Notes under the pieces: generated by a model
Seen by the model: the letters and a program-made list of their open reading frames with translations, nothing else
The model's database searches: none
Told to the model about the DNA's origin: nothing
In this document: piece by piece, positions 17,916 through 26,837 of the stretch
Layout of the letters: each line of letters starts with the position of its first letter
How positions within the stretch are numbered: position 1 is the first letter of the stretch
Translations under genes and position numbers: made by a program
Assembly: GCA_035506535.1 (NCBI GenBank)
Contig: DATJPE010000003.1
Coordinates: 18,429-82,428 of the forward strand
From: Actinomycetes bacterium
GTDB lineage: Bacteria; Actinomycetota; Actinomycetes; DATJPE01
Length of the DNA stretch: 64,000 nt
Reading direction: 5' to 3'

Positions 17916-17990
17916 AGGTTAGGTCAGCCCGCCTGAGGAGTCAACACTGTTGACTACATCGTTGACAAAGACGCTGGGCGCGGGCACGCT
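17916..17990. promoter_or_regulatory. divergent promoters with a 17-bp palindromic TetR operator
   Basis: A perfect palindrome AGTCAACA-C-TGTTGACT occupies 17939-17955. On the minus strand its outer part supplies the -35 hexamer TTGACT (17939-17944), with TAACCT as -10 (17916-17921) after a 17-bp spacer, reading into the amide operon. On the plus strand TTGACA (17962-17967) and a weak CACGCT (17985-17990), also 17 bp apart, would serve the tetR gene. Repressor bound to the palindrome would block the operon promoter directly and sit just behind the tetR promoter. Confidence 0.72.
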
Positions 17991-18037
17991 TCCCCTCCCG
18001 GCGAGCGACGCCGGATGGGCCAGGAGGAGGAGCTGAC

Positions 18038-18730
18038 GTGGCCGACACGGCGGCACGACGACGGACGAGGCGGGCCCAGCTGGACCGCCGCACGATCGTC
18101 GACGCGGCCCTGCGGTTGGCCGCGACGGGCACGGCGGACGCGATCTCCTTCCGCAAGCTCGGGGCCGAGCTCGGCGTCGATCCCACGGCCATCTACCGGC
18201 ACTTCCGGGGACGCGACGAGCTCGTCGAGGCCCTCATCGACGAGCTGCTGGTCACGGTCACCGCGGCGGCGCGCGAGGGCGACTGGCGCCGGCGACTGCT
18301 CGCGCTCGGCGTGTCGACGGTGGCCGAGATGACGGCTCACCCCTGCGTGGGCGTCGAGGTCGGCACTCGGTCCACCCAGGGCCCGGCGGAGCGCGACGCC
18401 ATCGAGATCGTCCTCGCGGCACTCGACGAGGCCGGGCTCGACGAGGAGTCAGCAGTGCGCTTCTACGGTGTGTTCACCAGCTATGTCGTGGCCTTCGCCA
18501 GCGCCATGGCGGCTGGCCGCCTGACCGCCTCCGGCACCGAGGAGGACTACGACAACCGGTGGGTCGGTCCGCTCGCGCGCATCGATCCGCAGCGTCACCC
18601 GCACGTCGCGAGCTACGCCTCGGAGCTGATCCGGCTCACCGACGCCGAGGTGTTCGAGACCGGGCTCGCCGTGATCCTGGACGCCGCCGAGGCCGCCGGC
18701 GCCGCTAGGCGGGCCGGGCCGGCCTCCTGA
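18038..18730 (+). CDS. TetR/AcrR-family regulator of the amide operon
   Basis: A 230-residue repressor with an N-terminal helix-turn-helix (ISFRKLGAELGVDPTAIYRHFRGRDELVEALID, about residues 38-70) and a helical ligand domain of the tetracycline-repressor C-terminal type. GTG start with AGGAGGA seven bases upstream. It is divergent from the seven-gene operon and a perfect palindrome lies between, so local and probably negative control of the operon, and perhaps of itself, is inferred. The inducer is likely the transported amide or a breakdown product. Confidence 0.9.
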   Translation: MADTAARRRTRRAQLDRRTIVDAALRLAATGTADAISFRKLGAELGVDPTAIYRHFRGRDELVEALIDELLVTVTAAAREGDWRRRLLALGVSTVAEMTAHPCVGVEVGTRSTQGPAERDAIEIVLAALDEAGLDEESAVRFYGVFTSYVVAFASAMAAGRLTASGTEEDYDNRWVGPLARIDPQRHPHVASYASELIRLTDAEVFETGLAVILDAAEAAGAARRAGPAS

Positions 18731-18739
18731 CGGGCGGTC

Positions 18740-18961
18740 TCAGCCGCCGGCCGGAGCCTCGGCCTCGCCAGGAGGCAGCCACCGACCGGTGCGCATGAGC
18801 AGGTCGAGGGCGCGCACCGCCGGGCTGGGGTCGTCCTCGTAGCCGTGCGCGTACCAGCGACGCCGGAAGTCATCGCCGCTGATCCCGAGCAGTCGGCTCG
18901 CCTCGACATCGATGAGGACCCGCAGGTCGACGGCCGGTGAGCGCAGGGCGGGCTCGGTCAT
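18740..18961 (-). CDS. small hypothetical protein
   Basis: A possible 73-residue acidic protein, unrecognised. The centre SGDDFRRRWYAHGYEDDPSPAVRALDLLMRTGRWLPP has a plausible, non-random composition, in contrast to the arginine/serine-rich translations of non-coding frames here. ATG start. It lies downstream of the membrane-protein gene on the same strand and is convergent with tetR. Confidence 0.45.
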   Translation of the reverse strand: MTEPALRSPAVDLRVLIDVEASRLLGISGDDFRRRWYAHGYEDDPSPAVRALDLLMRTGRWLPPGEAEAPAGG

Positions 18962-19109
18962 GCCGTACAGCCTTCCCGCAGAACATGTGGGTCGCCTGGG
19001 ACCGAGTGGTCGGGGCTGCCATCTGGGTCCCCGGCGGTTGAGCGCTCGCTCGAACCGAGCCTAGGAGGAGCCTCGCACCCCCACAAGACCTCGAGACCCT
19101 CGACCGGCC

Positions 19110-19838
19110 TCATGCCGCCGGCGACGGCGCGGCGTCCTGGCGGGCCGGCTCTGGCTCCGACGGGCGGCTGAACCGGGCCGGCCAGCGCACCAGCAGCGCA
19201 GGGGCGAGCAGGGTGGCGGCGAGGTCGAACCAGCCGTAGCCGCCTGCCGCCCCGGACGGCGGGTTGCCGATGGCCACCAGGCCGGTCGGGTCGTGCGGCT
19301 GCCACGCCCAGGTGCCCAGCCGCGTGCCCAGCAGCTCCAGGTAGGTCACGACGACGAACGCGCCGACGTAGAGGCCGCGGGAGCGACCGAACACGAAGAA
19401 GCCGAGCAGGCACAGGTACCAGAACGCTCCCAGCACGTCGAGGCGCGGGGCGAGCGGCGAGAGGCCCCAGAGCGCGTACGCCCCGCCGGCCAGGGCGGTC
19501 AGCCCGATGAGCGGCCGCAGGTGGCCGCGCACGTACGTGCTGCGCCCGATCGCCAGCGCGCCGAGGTAGACCAGCCCGTGGCCGGGCGGCACGAACCAGG
19601 GGACGTTGTGCAGCCGGTAGACGTACACACCGAGCCAGCCGGCGAAGGTGTACTCGACCGCGGTCGCGAACACCACGACGACCGCGGTCTGCATGCGCAC
19701 GAGCGGGGTCTCTCGTCGCAGCAGCGCCACGAGGAGCAGCCAGGTGAGCAGCCCGAGGCCGTGCTGCTGGCTCAGCGAGGCGGTTCGGTCCAGCCACAGG
19801 ACGGCCGGTACCCACACGAGGACGACGAGCGCGGGCAC
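19110..19838 (-). CDS. conserved integral membrane protein
   Basis: About 242 residues with seven or eight hydrophobic helices, of a type seen as an unnamed membrane protein in actinomycetes. Distinctive stretches are AVEYTFAGWLGVYVYRLHNVPWFVPPGHGLVYLGAL and TYLELLGTRLGTWAWQPHDPTGLVAIGNPPSG. The conserved His, Trp and Pro residues in these loops might form a site, but I cannot assign a function. GTG at 19838 was chosen because the upstream codons (Cys, Lys and Gln rich) precede the first helix and reach back toward the divergent gene. The 148 bp between this gene and the small ORF hold nothing recognisable. Confidence 0.75.
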   Translation of the reverse strand: MPALVVLVWVPAVLWLDRTASLSQQHGLGLLTWLLLVALLRRETPLVRMQTAVVVVFATAVEYTFAGWLGVYVYRLHNVPWFVPPGHGLVYLGALAIGRSTYVRGHLRPLIGLTALAGGAYALWGLSPLAPRLDVLGAFWYLCLLGFFVFGRSRGLYVGAFVVVTYLELLGTRLGTWAWQPHDPTGLVAIGNPPSGAAGGYGWFDLAATLLAPALLVRWPARFSRPSEPEPARQDAAPSPAA

Positions 19839-19927
19839 GGGCCCATCCTGCCGTGTCTTGCATGGACAGCGCGGCACGGCACCGCCACGATGTGCCTCAT
19901 CAGTTCCTCGACCGGGGAGGCGGGAAC

Positions 19928-20320
19928 GTGACGGACGTCAGAGCAGCGATGAACAGCGTCGTGCTGACCGTCGGGCCAGGGCACACGCTGCGCGAGGCGA
20001 GCCGGTCCATGATCGCGCGAAAGGTCGGCGCGGCCGTCGTGTCCGACCCCGACGGGGAGGGCGCCGGCATCATCACCGAGCGGGACCTCCTGCACGCCAT
20101 CGCCGACGGCGGCGACCCCGACCGCGAGCTGGTCGGAGCGCACCTCACCAGCGACCTGGTCTACGCGGCGCCCGGCTGGACGCTCGAGCAGGCCGCGGAA
20201 GCCATGCTGCGCGGCGGGTTCCGTCACCTCGTGGTCATGGACGGCGGCGAGGTGGTCGGGATCCTGAGCGTGCGTGACATCGTCCGCCACTGGCACGCCG
20301 AGCGGGTGGCTCCCGTCTGA
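19928..20320 (+). CDS. CBS-domain-pair protein
   Basis: A 130-residue stand-alone Bateman module: two CBS motifs, the first around TLREASRSMIARKVGAAVVSD with GIITERDLLHAI, the second around TLEQAAEAMLRGGFRHLVVMD with VGILSVRDIVRHW. Such modules bind adenine nucleotides and regulate partner proteins. GTG at 19928 was chosen for GGGAGG nine bases upstream. Divergent from the membrane-protein gene and convergent with the P450 gene. Confidence 0.88.
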   Translation: MTDVRAAMNSVVLTVGPGHTLREASRSMIARKVGAAVVSDPDGEGAGIITERDLLHAIADGGDPDRELVGAHLTSDLVYAAPGWTLEQAAEAMLRGGFRHLVVMDGGEVVGILSVRDIVRHWHAERVAPV

Positions 20321-20338
20321 CGGGCATTCGGGCAGGCG

Positions 20339-21604
20339 TCAGCGCGGGCTGACCCGCAGTCGTAGGCCGCCCTTCGGGTGGACGGTCACGGACGCGCGGG
20401 GGCGAGGGTCGGCGGCCGAGACCGGCTCGAGGACCCAGTGGCGCGCGATGCCGGCGAGCACCACGGTCGACTCCACGAGAGCGAGCTCTCGCCCGATGCA
20501 CAGGCGCGGACCGGCGCCGAAGGGCAGGTACGTGCCGCGCGCCGGCACCGCGTCGAAGCGCTGCGGACGGAACTGCTCGGGCCGCACCCACGCCGCGGAC
20601 CGCCGGTGCAGGGCCCACGGGGAGACCACCACGAGGGTCCCCGCGCCCACCGGTGTCCCGCAGACCTCGTCGTCGACGCGAGCCCGTCGCGAGATGACCC
20701 ACGCGGGGGGATAGAGCCGCAGCGCCTCGTCGACCACCTGACGCGTCCACGGCAGCTGGTCGGGCGTGAGGCAGTCGGGGGGGAGCCGGTCGGTCTCGTC
20801 CGCGACCCGCGTCAGCACGTCCGGGTGCCGGGCCAGCAGGAACAGCGCCCAGGTGAGGGAGCTGGCCACCGTCTCGTGGCCGGCCACCAGGGTGGTGACG
20901 ACCTCGTCCCGGACCGCCCGCTCGTCCAGCCCCGCCTCGCGCAGCCGTGGGACCAGGCCGGCGTCCCCGGAGGACGCGACGAGGCGCGCGGCCTCCTCGT
21001 CGAGGCGGCGGATCGCGGCTCGCAGGCGCAGGTTGCCCGGGGTCGGCACCCCCAGGGCGGGTGCGAGGGGGTTGCGCGCACGAGCGATCACCCGGTCCAG
21101 GGCCACGGCCACCGCGCGGACGAGGGAGGCGACCTCCCCCGCGGCCGCCCCCAGCAGGGTGCGGGTGACGACCTCGAGGGAGACGTGGCTCATCGCCGCC
21201 TCGACGTCCACCACCTCGCCGGGGACCCAGCCGGCGGTGACCGCGCCCAGGACCGTCGCCGTGGTGGCCGCGAGGGACTGGGTCGCTCGGTAGGCGGGCT
21301 GGCTGGCCCGGCGGTGCACGAGCCAGGCCTCGTCGTCATCAGTGGTGAGCAGGCCGTTGCCGGTCACGAGTGCGAGGGCGTCGTACTGGGCGGTGCGCTT
21401 GCCGTAGCGGCGGTGAGCGGCACGCAGCACGTGGTCGACCCCCTCGGGGTCGTTCATCAGCAGCACCGGACGGCGCGGCATGGGCAGCTCCACCACGTCA
21501 CCGAGGCGGTCGAAGGTCTGCTCGAGGAAGCCCAGCGGGTCGGTCGCCATGCTCCAGGCATGCATGAGCATCCAGCGGCCGTCCGGTCGCGCCGCGGTGC
21601 TCAC
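20339..21604 (-). CDS. cytochrome P450
   Basis: A 421-residue soluble heme monooxygenase. The I-helix has AGHET (about 241-245), the K-helix EALRLYPP (ExxR), and the heme loop FGAGPRLCIGRE with Cys369 as axial ligand. Sequence character is closer to fatty-acid-hydroxylase-like bacterial P450s (LYPPAWVISRRA, PFGAGPRLCIG) than to typical polyketide P450s; the substrate is unknown. No ferredoxin or reductase is adjacent. GTG at 21604 was taken, with an in-frame TTG at 21616 possible. It follows the GGDEF/EAL gene by 18 bp on the same strand, suggesting co-transcription. Confidence 0.9.
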   Translation of the reverse strand: MSTAARPDGRWMLMHAWSMATDPLGFLEQTFDRLGDVVELPMPRRPVLLMNDPEGVDHVLRAAHRRYGKRTAQYDALALVTGNGLLTTDDDEAWLVHRRASQPAYRATQSLAATTATVLGAVTAGWVPGEVVDVEAAMSHVSLEVVTRTLLGAAAGEVASLVRAVAVALDRVIARARNPLAPALGVPTPGNLRLRAAIRRLDEEAARLVASSGDAGLVPRLREAGLDERAVRDEVVTTLVAGHETVASSLTWALFLLARHPDVLTRVADETDRLPPDCLTPDQLPWTRQVVDEALRLYPPAWVISRRARVDDEVCGTPVGAGTLVVVSPWALHRRSAAWVRPEQFRPQRFDAVPARGTYLPFGAGPRLCIGRELALVESTVVLAGIARHWVLEPVSAADPRPRASVTVHPKGGLRLRVSPR

Positions 21605-21622
21605 CGGCTCATGCAAGCACCC

Positions 21623-23920
21623 CTAGGCCGGTTCCGCGGCCAGCGGATGCGCCAGCACCGTCGAGACCTCCTCGGCCGGCAAGGCACCGGCGAACAGGAA
21701 GCCCTGCCCCAGGACGCATCCCAGCCCGCGAAGGGTCTCGCGCTGCTCCTCGGTCTCGACGCCTTCGGCGACCACCTGCAGGCCCAGGGCAAGGCCGAGC
21801 TCGACGATCCCACGCAGCAGCACCGACCCGTCGTGGTCGGCGGAGTCGGTACCGCCGGAGACGAAGGAACGGTCGATCTTCAGCAGGTTCACCGGGAGGC
21901 GCTCCAGGTAGCTCAAAGAGGAGTAGCCGGTCCCGAAGTCGTCGATGGCCACGCGGACGCCGAGCGAACGCAGGCGCATGAGGGTCGAGGCGGAGGCGTC
22001 GACGTCGCGAACGAGCTGTCCCTCGGTCACCTCGAGGGTCAGGTTCTCCGGCGGCAGCCCGTTCTCCCGCAGGCAGCGAGCGACCTCGTCGACGAAGTCG
22101 GTCGCCTCGATCTGGCGGGCGGCGACGTTGACGCTGACCGTGAACCGAGGCCCGACCACGGCCGCCCGCCGCCAGGCCGCGAGCTGCCGGCAGGCGGTCG
22201 TCATCGCGAACCTCCCGAGCTCGACGATGGTGGGAGAGGACTCGACGAGGGGGATGAACTCCTCGGGCGGTACGACGCCGCGGACCGGGTCGTACCAACG
22301 AAGCAGCGCCTCGACCCCGACGACCAGGCCGGTCGAGAGCTCGACCATCGGCTGGTAGTGCACCACCATCTCGGAGTGGCGCAGGGCCTGCGACAGCCGC
22401 GTCCGCGCGTCGACGGCCCCCAGGACCGCCGCCCGCATGGTGTGGGCGTAGCAGACGACCTGCCGCTTGCCGGCAGCCTTGGCTTCCGAGAGCGCGAGGT
22501 CGGCTCGGCTCAACAGCTCGTCCGCGTCGGGGACGTCCTCGTCGGCGACGGCGACGCCGATGCTTGACTCCGGCACGACGGTGTGGCCGGAAACGGTGAC
22601 CGGGGCGGAGAGCGCGGCCAGGATCCGCCCTCCGGCCTCCTCGGCCCGGCCGGCATCTGCCACGTCCTCGAGCATCACCGCGAAGTGGTCCGCTCCGGTG
22701 CGCGCGATGGTGTCGCCCGGGCCGGCTCCCACCGCCAGCCGGTCGGCCACCTCGCGCAGCACCGCGTCCCCAGCCACGTGCCCGATGCGCTCGTTGACAG
22801 CCTTGAAGTCGTCCAGGTCGACGAACAGGACCGCCGGGTGCAGCCCCTTGCGCAGCGACTGCGCGACCCGGTCGACGAAGAGCGCGCGGTTGGGCAGCCC
22901 GGTCAGGGCGTCGTGCAGCGCCGAGTGCTCCAGCTGGTCGGCGAGGCGGCGCTGCTCCGTCACGTCCCTGCTGTTCACGACGATCGCCTGGACGTCGGGG
23001 TCGGCGAGGAGGTTGGTCCGCACGCTCTCCAGCCAGCGCCAGGACCCGTCCGCGTGGCGCCACCGGGTCACGCTGACCACGTGGTCCTCCCCCGCCAGGG
23101 TGCGTGCCAGGGCCGACCGGACCACGTCGTGGTCGTCTCGATGGCAGGACTCCAGAGCGTGGCGACCGATCGCATCCTCGGGGTCGTAGCCGAGGACCCG
23201 CCGCACCGACGGGGTCTGGAACCTGATGACCCCGTCGGCGTCGGTGAGGGTCACGACATCGCTGGAGTTGGTGACCAGTGAGCGAAACCTCGCCTCGCCG
23301 CGAGCGCGCTCCTCGGCGGCCGCGACCTCGGAGGCCGCGCGCACGGCGGACTGGCGGCGGCTGAGGGCGACGACCACGGCCGCCGCGAGAAGCACGATCA
23401 GCAGCGACTCGAGGTCGGCGAGGCGCGAGTCGGTGTGCGCCCGGCCGCGCTCGACCAAGGCCACGTGGTCCAGGGCGTCGGACAGCGACGGCTCCTCGGC
23501 CGCCAGCACCTTGGCAGCCGCGATCCGCGTGCTCGCGCGGGGTGCGCTGAGCTGTGCGCGCGCGGCAGCCGCGGCTCGGTCGTGCTGTCGCAGGGGCGCC
23601 GCCACCCCGTGGACACCGGCTCGGGCAAGCCGCGCCACCTCCTGGTCCAACCCGTCCGCCTGGTCCGACAGCTGGGCGCGGCAGGTGGGCGTGAGCGTGG
23701 CGGCGCACTCCCAGCCGGCCGCGACCTCGCGGTCCGCGAGCGCCTGAGCACGGCCGATCGCCTCGACGTGCTGCCAATGGTCGTCGGCCCGGTCCCGCAG
23801 GCTCGCCACGCTCCACCCGAGGCCCGCGCCCACCGCGACGGCGAGGGCCACCACGATCAGGGGACGCGACGACGCGACGCGGCCGGCGACCGACCGCGCA
23901 CCGGACAGGCGCGTCGCCAT
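21623..23920 (-). CDS. membrane PAS-GGDEF-EAL protein with degenerate GGDEF site
   Basis: 765 residues: helix 1 (20-40), an extracytoplasmic region with Cys72 and Cys80, helix 2 (about 170-188), PAS (about 212-325), GGDEF (about 335-495) and EAL (about 508-755). The diguanylate-cyclase loop reads GADHF (409-413) in place of GG(D/E)EF, so cyclase activity is doubtful. The EAL side is intact: [38 protein letters not shown]. The most likely activity is c-di-GMP phosphodiesterase, perhaps with GTP activation through the degenerate domain as in some EAL hybrids. Divergent from hutU; followed by the P450. Confidence 0.93.
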   Translation of the reverse strand: MATRLSGARSVAGRVASSRPLIVVALAVAVGAGLGWSVASLRDRADDHWQHVEAIGRAQALADREVAAGWECAATLTPTCRAQLSDQADGLDQEVARLARAGVHGVAAPLRQHDRAAAAARAQLSAPRASTRIAAAKVLAAEEPSLSDALDHVALVERGRAHTDSRLADLESLLIVLLAAAVVVALSRRQSAVRAASEVAAAEERARGEARFRSLVTNSSDVVTLTDADGVIRFQTPSVRRVLGYDPEDAIGRHALESCHRDDHDVVRSALARTLAGEDHVVSVTRWRHADGSWRWLESVRTNLLADPDVQAIVVNSRDVTEQRRLADQLEHSALHDALTGLPNRALFVDRVAQSLRKGLHPAVLFVDLDDFKAVNERIGHVAGDAVLREVADRLAVGAGPGDTIARTGADHFAVMLEDVADAGRAEEAGGRILAALSAPVTVSGHTVVPESSIGVAVADEDVPDADELLSRADLALSEAKAAGKRQVVCYAHTMRAAVLGAVDARTRLSQALRHSEMVVHYQPMVELSTGLVVGVEALLRWYDPVRGVVPPEEFIPLVESSPTIVELGRFAMTTACRQLAAWRRAAVVGPRFTVSVNVAARQIEATDFVDEVARCLRENGLPPENLTLEVTEGQLVRDVDASASTLMRLRSLGVRVAIDDFGTGYSSLSYLERLPVNLLKIDRSFVSGGTDSADHDGSVLLRGIVELGLALGLQVVAEGVETEEQRETLRGLGCVLGQGFLFAGALPAEEVSTVLAHPLAAEPA

Positions 23921-23979
23921 GGTCGCTTATCGACGCCAAGACGGCCGTGCTTGACCCGCGGTGGTGGCAGGGTGAACCC

Positions 23980-25647
23980 GTGACCACAATTCCCGGCGCG
24001 CGCCCCGTCCGTTCCCCCCGAGGCAGCGAGCTGTCCTGCCTCGGCTGGCAGCAGGAGGGCGCGCTGCGCATGCTGATGAACAACCTCGATCCCGAGGTGG
24101 CCGAGCACCCCGACCAGCTCGTGGTCTACGGCGGGAGCGGACGCGCCGCCCGCAGCTGGGCGGCCTTCGACGCGATCGTCGCCTCTCTCCGCGCGCTTCG
24201 CGCCGACGAGACCCTGCTCGTCCAGTCGGGCAAACCGGTCGGGATCATGACCACGCACGAGTGGGCGCCACGGGTGCTCATCGCGAACTCGAACCTCGTC
24301 CCCGACTGGGCGACCTGGGAGGAGTTCCGCCGTCTGGAGTCGCTCGGGCTGACCATGTACGGCCAGATGACCGCGGGCTCGTGGATCTACATCGGGACCC
24401 AGGGCATCCTCCAGGGGACGTACGAGACCTTCGCCGCGGTGGCCCGCAAGCGCTTCGACGCCACGCTGGCGGGGACGCTCACGCTCACCGCCGGCCTGGG
24501 CGGCATGGGCGGTGCTCAGCCCCTCGCCGTGACCATGAACGACGGCGTCGCGCTGTGCGTCGAGTGCGACCCGTCACGGATCCACCGACGCATCGAGCAG
24601 GGCTACCTCGACGAGGCGGCCGACGACGTCGACGACGCGCTTCGCCGCTGCGAGGAGGCGGTCCGTGACCGCCGGCCGCTGTCGGTCGGCCTGCTCGGGA
24701 ACGCCGCCGACGTTGTTCCGGAACTGCTGCGGCGGGACGCCCCGGTCGACATCGTGACCGACCAGACCTCCGCCCACGACCCCTTGGCCTACCTGCCGAT
24801 CGGCGTGGCCTTCGAGGACTGGCCGAAGCTGCGCGCCGACGACCCCGAGGGCCTCACCCGTCGCGCGCGCGAGTCGATGGCCGTCCACGTCGAGGGGATG
24901 GTCGGGTTCATGGATGCCGGCGCCGAGGTCTTCGACTACGGGAACTCCATCCGGGGCGAGGCGCAGCTCGCGGGCTACACCCGGGCCTTCGACTTCCCCG
25001 GCTTCGTGCCGGCCTACATCCGCCCGTTGTTCTGCGAGGGCAAGGGCCCGTTTCGCTGGGCAGCGCTGTCGGGCGACCCCGCGGACATCGCCGCCACCGA
25101 CCGCGCCGTCCTCGAGATGTTCGGCGCGGACGAGTCCTTGTCCCGCTGGATCCGCATGGCCGGGGAGAAGGTGCACTACCAGGGACTGCCGGCGCGCATC
25201 TGCTGGCTCGGCTATGGCGAGCGGGACAAGGCCGGGGAACGGTTCAACGACATGGTCGCCAAGGGCGAGGTGTCCGCGCCCATCGTGATCGGGCGCGACC
25301 ACCTGGACTGCGGGTCGGTCGCCTCGCCCTACCGGGAGACCGAGGCGATGCTCGACGGGTCGGACGCGATCGCGGACTGGCCGCTGCTCAACGCCATGGT
25401 CAACGTCGCCTCCGGCGCCTCGTGGGTCTCCATCCACCACGGCGGGGGGACCGGGATCGGCCGCTCGATCCACGCCGGCCAGGTCTGCGTCGCGGACGGG
25501 TCGCTGCTGGCCGGGGAGAAGGTGCGCCGCGTCCTGACCAACGACCCGGGCATGGGTGTCATCCGCCATGTCGACGCCGGCTACGAGGAGGCGCGCGAGG
25601 TGGCGCGCAGCCGGGGGGTCGCGGTGCCGATGGCCGACCTGGGGTGA
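23980..25647 (+). CDS. hutU: urocanate hydratase
   Basis: A 555-residue NAD+-dependent enzyme converting urocanate to imidazolonepropionate, step two of histidine degradation. Hallmarks are [21 protein letters not shown], the NAD-binding [29 protein letters not shown], the active-site Cys region [13 protein letters not shown] and the C-terminal [16 protein letters not shown] at 23980 was chosen to give the usual family length; the frame is open back to 23947. It starts the plus-strand hut operon and is only 60 bp from the divergent GGDEF/EAL gene. Confidence 0.97.
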   Translation: MTTIPGARPVRSPRGSELSCLGWQQEGALRMLMNNLDPEVAEHPDQLVVYGGSGRAARSWAAFDAIVASLRALRADETLLVQSGKPVGIMTTHEWAPRVLIANSNLVPDWATWEEFRRLESLGLTMYGQMTAGSWIYIGTQGILQGTYETFAAVARKRFDATLAGTLTLTAGLGGMGGAQPLAVTMNDGVALCVECDPSRIHRRIEQGYLDEAADDVDDALRRCEEAVRDRRPLSVGLLGNAADVVPELLRRDAPVDIVTDQTSAHDPLAYLPIGVAFEDWPKLRADDPEGLTRRARESMAVHVEGMVGFMDAGAEVFDYGNSIRGEAQLAGYTRAFDFPGFVPAYIRPLFCEGKGPFRWAALSGDPADIAATDRAVLEMFGADESLSRWIRMAGEKVHYQGLPARICWLGYGERDKAGERFNDMVAKGEVSAPIVIGRDHLDCGSVASPYRETEAMLDGSDAIADWPLLNAMVNVASGASWVSIHHGGGTGIGRSIHAGQVCVADGSLLAGEKVRRVLTNDPGMGVIRHVDAGYEEAREVARSRGVAVPMADLG

Positions 25648-25649
25648 GC

Positions 25650-26837
25650 ATGAGCGCGGCGGAGGGCGTGCTGGACCTGCTGGCGGCCCTGGCGCCGGTC
25701 GGCCGCGACGCGCGTACCGGGGGGTATGACCGCCCGGGTTTCGGCACAGCCGAGCGGGAGTGCCGGGAGTGGTTCCTCGACGAGGCGCGCCGGCGCGACC
25801 TGCAGGTGGAACGCGACGGCAACGGCAACCTCGTCGCGTGGTGGCGGACCGGACCACCCGCCGTCGGCGGCGTGGTGACCGGCAGCCACCTCGACTCGGT
25901 TCCGCAGGGCGGGGCCTTCGACGGCCCGCTCGGGGTCACCTCCGCGCTGGCCGCCGTCGACGTGCTGCGCGAGCGCGGAGCGACCCCCCGCCGTCCGCTC
26001 GGGGTGGCGGTCTTCGCCGAGGAGGAAGGGTCCCGCTTCGGGCTGGCCTGCCTCGGTTCGCGCCTCCTGTCGGGCGCGCTCCCCCCGGCTCGGCTGCGGG
26101 ATCTGCGGGACCGGGACGGCCGCACCGCCGCCGACGCGCTCGCCGAGCTGGACCTGCCCGCTCCTCCCGGCCCGGCGGACCTGCTCCAGACCCCGAGCGC
26201 GTTCGTCGAGCTGCACGTCGAGCAGGGCAGGGATCTCGTGGACCGAGGAGCGGCGGTGGCGGTGGCGACCGCGATCCGTCCGCACGGGCGCTGGCGGCTG
26301 GACCTGCCCGGGCGGGCCGACCACGCCGGTACCACCGCGCTCGCCGACCGCGACGACCCGATGCTGCACCTCGCCGACGCCGTGCTGGCCGCACGCCAGG
26401 AGGCCGAGGCCGCCGCCGCCCTCGCCACGGTCGGTCGCGTCCACGTCGAGCCGAACGCCACCAACGCCATCCCGAGCCTGGTCCGCGCCTGGCTCGACGT
26501 GCGAGGAGCGGACGAGACGTCCGTGCGGGCCGTGGTCACGGGCGTCGGCGCGGCGGCGGGCGTCGAGCCGGTCGAGGAGTCGTGGTCGCCCGAGACGAGG
26601 TTCCCGGAGCAGCTGCGGGAGCGGCTGGCCGCCACGCTGGGCGGCGTACCGCGCATCCCGACCGGCGCGGGCCACGACGCCGGGGTGCTGGCGGCGGCCG
26701 GTGTCCCGGCTGCGATGATCTTCGTGCGCAACCCGTCGGGGGTCAGCCACTCCCCCGTCGAGCACGCGGAGCCCGGCGACTGCGTGAGCGGCGTCCTGGC
26801 CCTCGCCGACGTCCTCGAGGAGCTCGCATGCCGGTGA
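25650..26837 (+). CDS. M20-family amidohydrolase (allantoate/N-carbamoyl-amino-acid hydrolase type)
   Basis: A 395-residue di-metal amidase/carbamoylase of peptidase family M20. Metal ligands appear in VTGSHLDSVPQGGAFDGPLGV, FAEEEGSRFG and ELHVEQG, with the lid-domain His in RADHAGTT and a final ligand in VSHSPVEHAEPGD. Annotated homologues are called allantoate amidohydrolase, but it lies between hutU and hutF, where Streptomyces-type hut operons also carry such a gene, and no hutG is seen. It may therefore release glutamate from N-formylglutamate (inference). ATG at 25650; an in-frame GTG at 25644 would overlap the hutU stop. Confidence 0.88.
   Translation: MSAAEGVLDLLAALAPVGRDARTGGYDRPGFGTAERECREWFLDEARRRDLQVERDGNGNLVAWWRTGPPAVGGVVTGSHLDSVPQGGAFDGPLGVTSALAAVDVLRERGATPRRPLGVAVFAEEEGSRFGLACLGSRLLSGALPPARLRDLRDRDGRTAADALAELDLPAPPGPADLLQTPSAFVELHVEQGRDLVDRGAAVAVATAIRPHGRWRLDLPGRADHAGTTALADRDDPMLHLADAVLAARQEAEAAAALATVGRVHVEPNATNAIPSLVRAWLDVRGADETSVRAVVTGVGAAAGVEPVEESWSPETRFPEQLRERLAATLGGVPRIPTGAGHDAGVLAAAGVPAAMIFVRNPSGVSHSPVEHAEPGDCVSGVLALADVLEELACR

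Noticed and set aside
18962..19109. Small gene or RNA in the 148-bp gap
   Set aside because: No frame with sensible composition, no tRNA-like fold and no convincing hairpin were seen.
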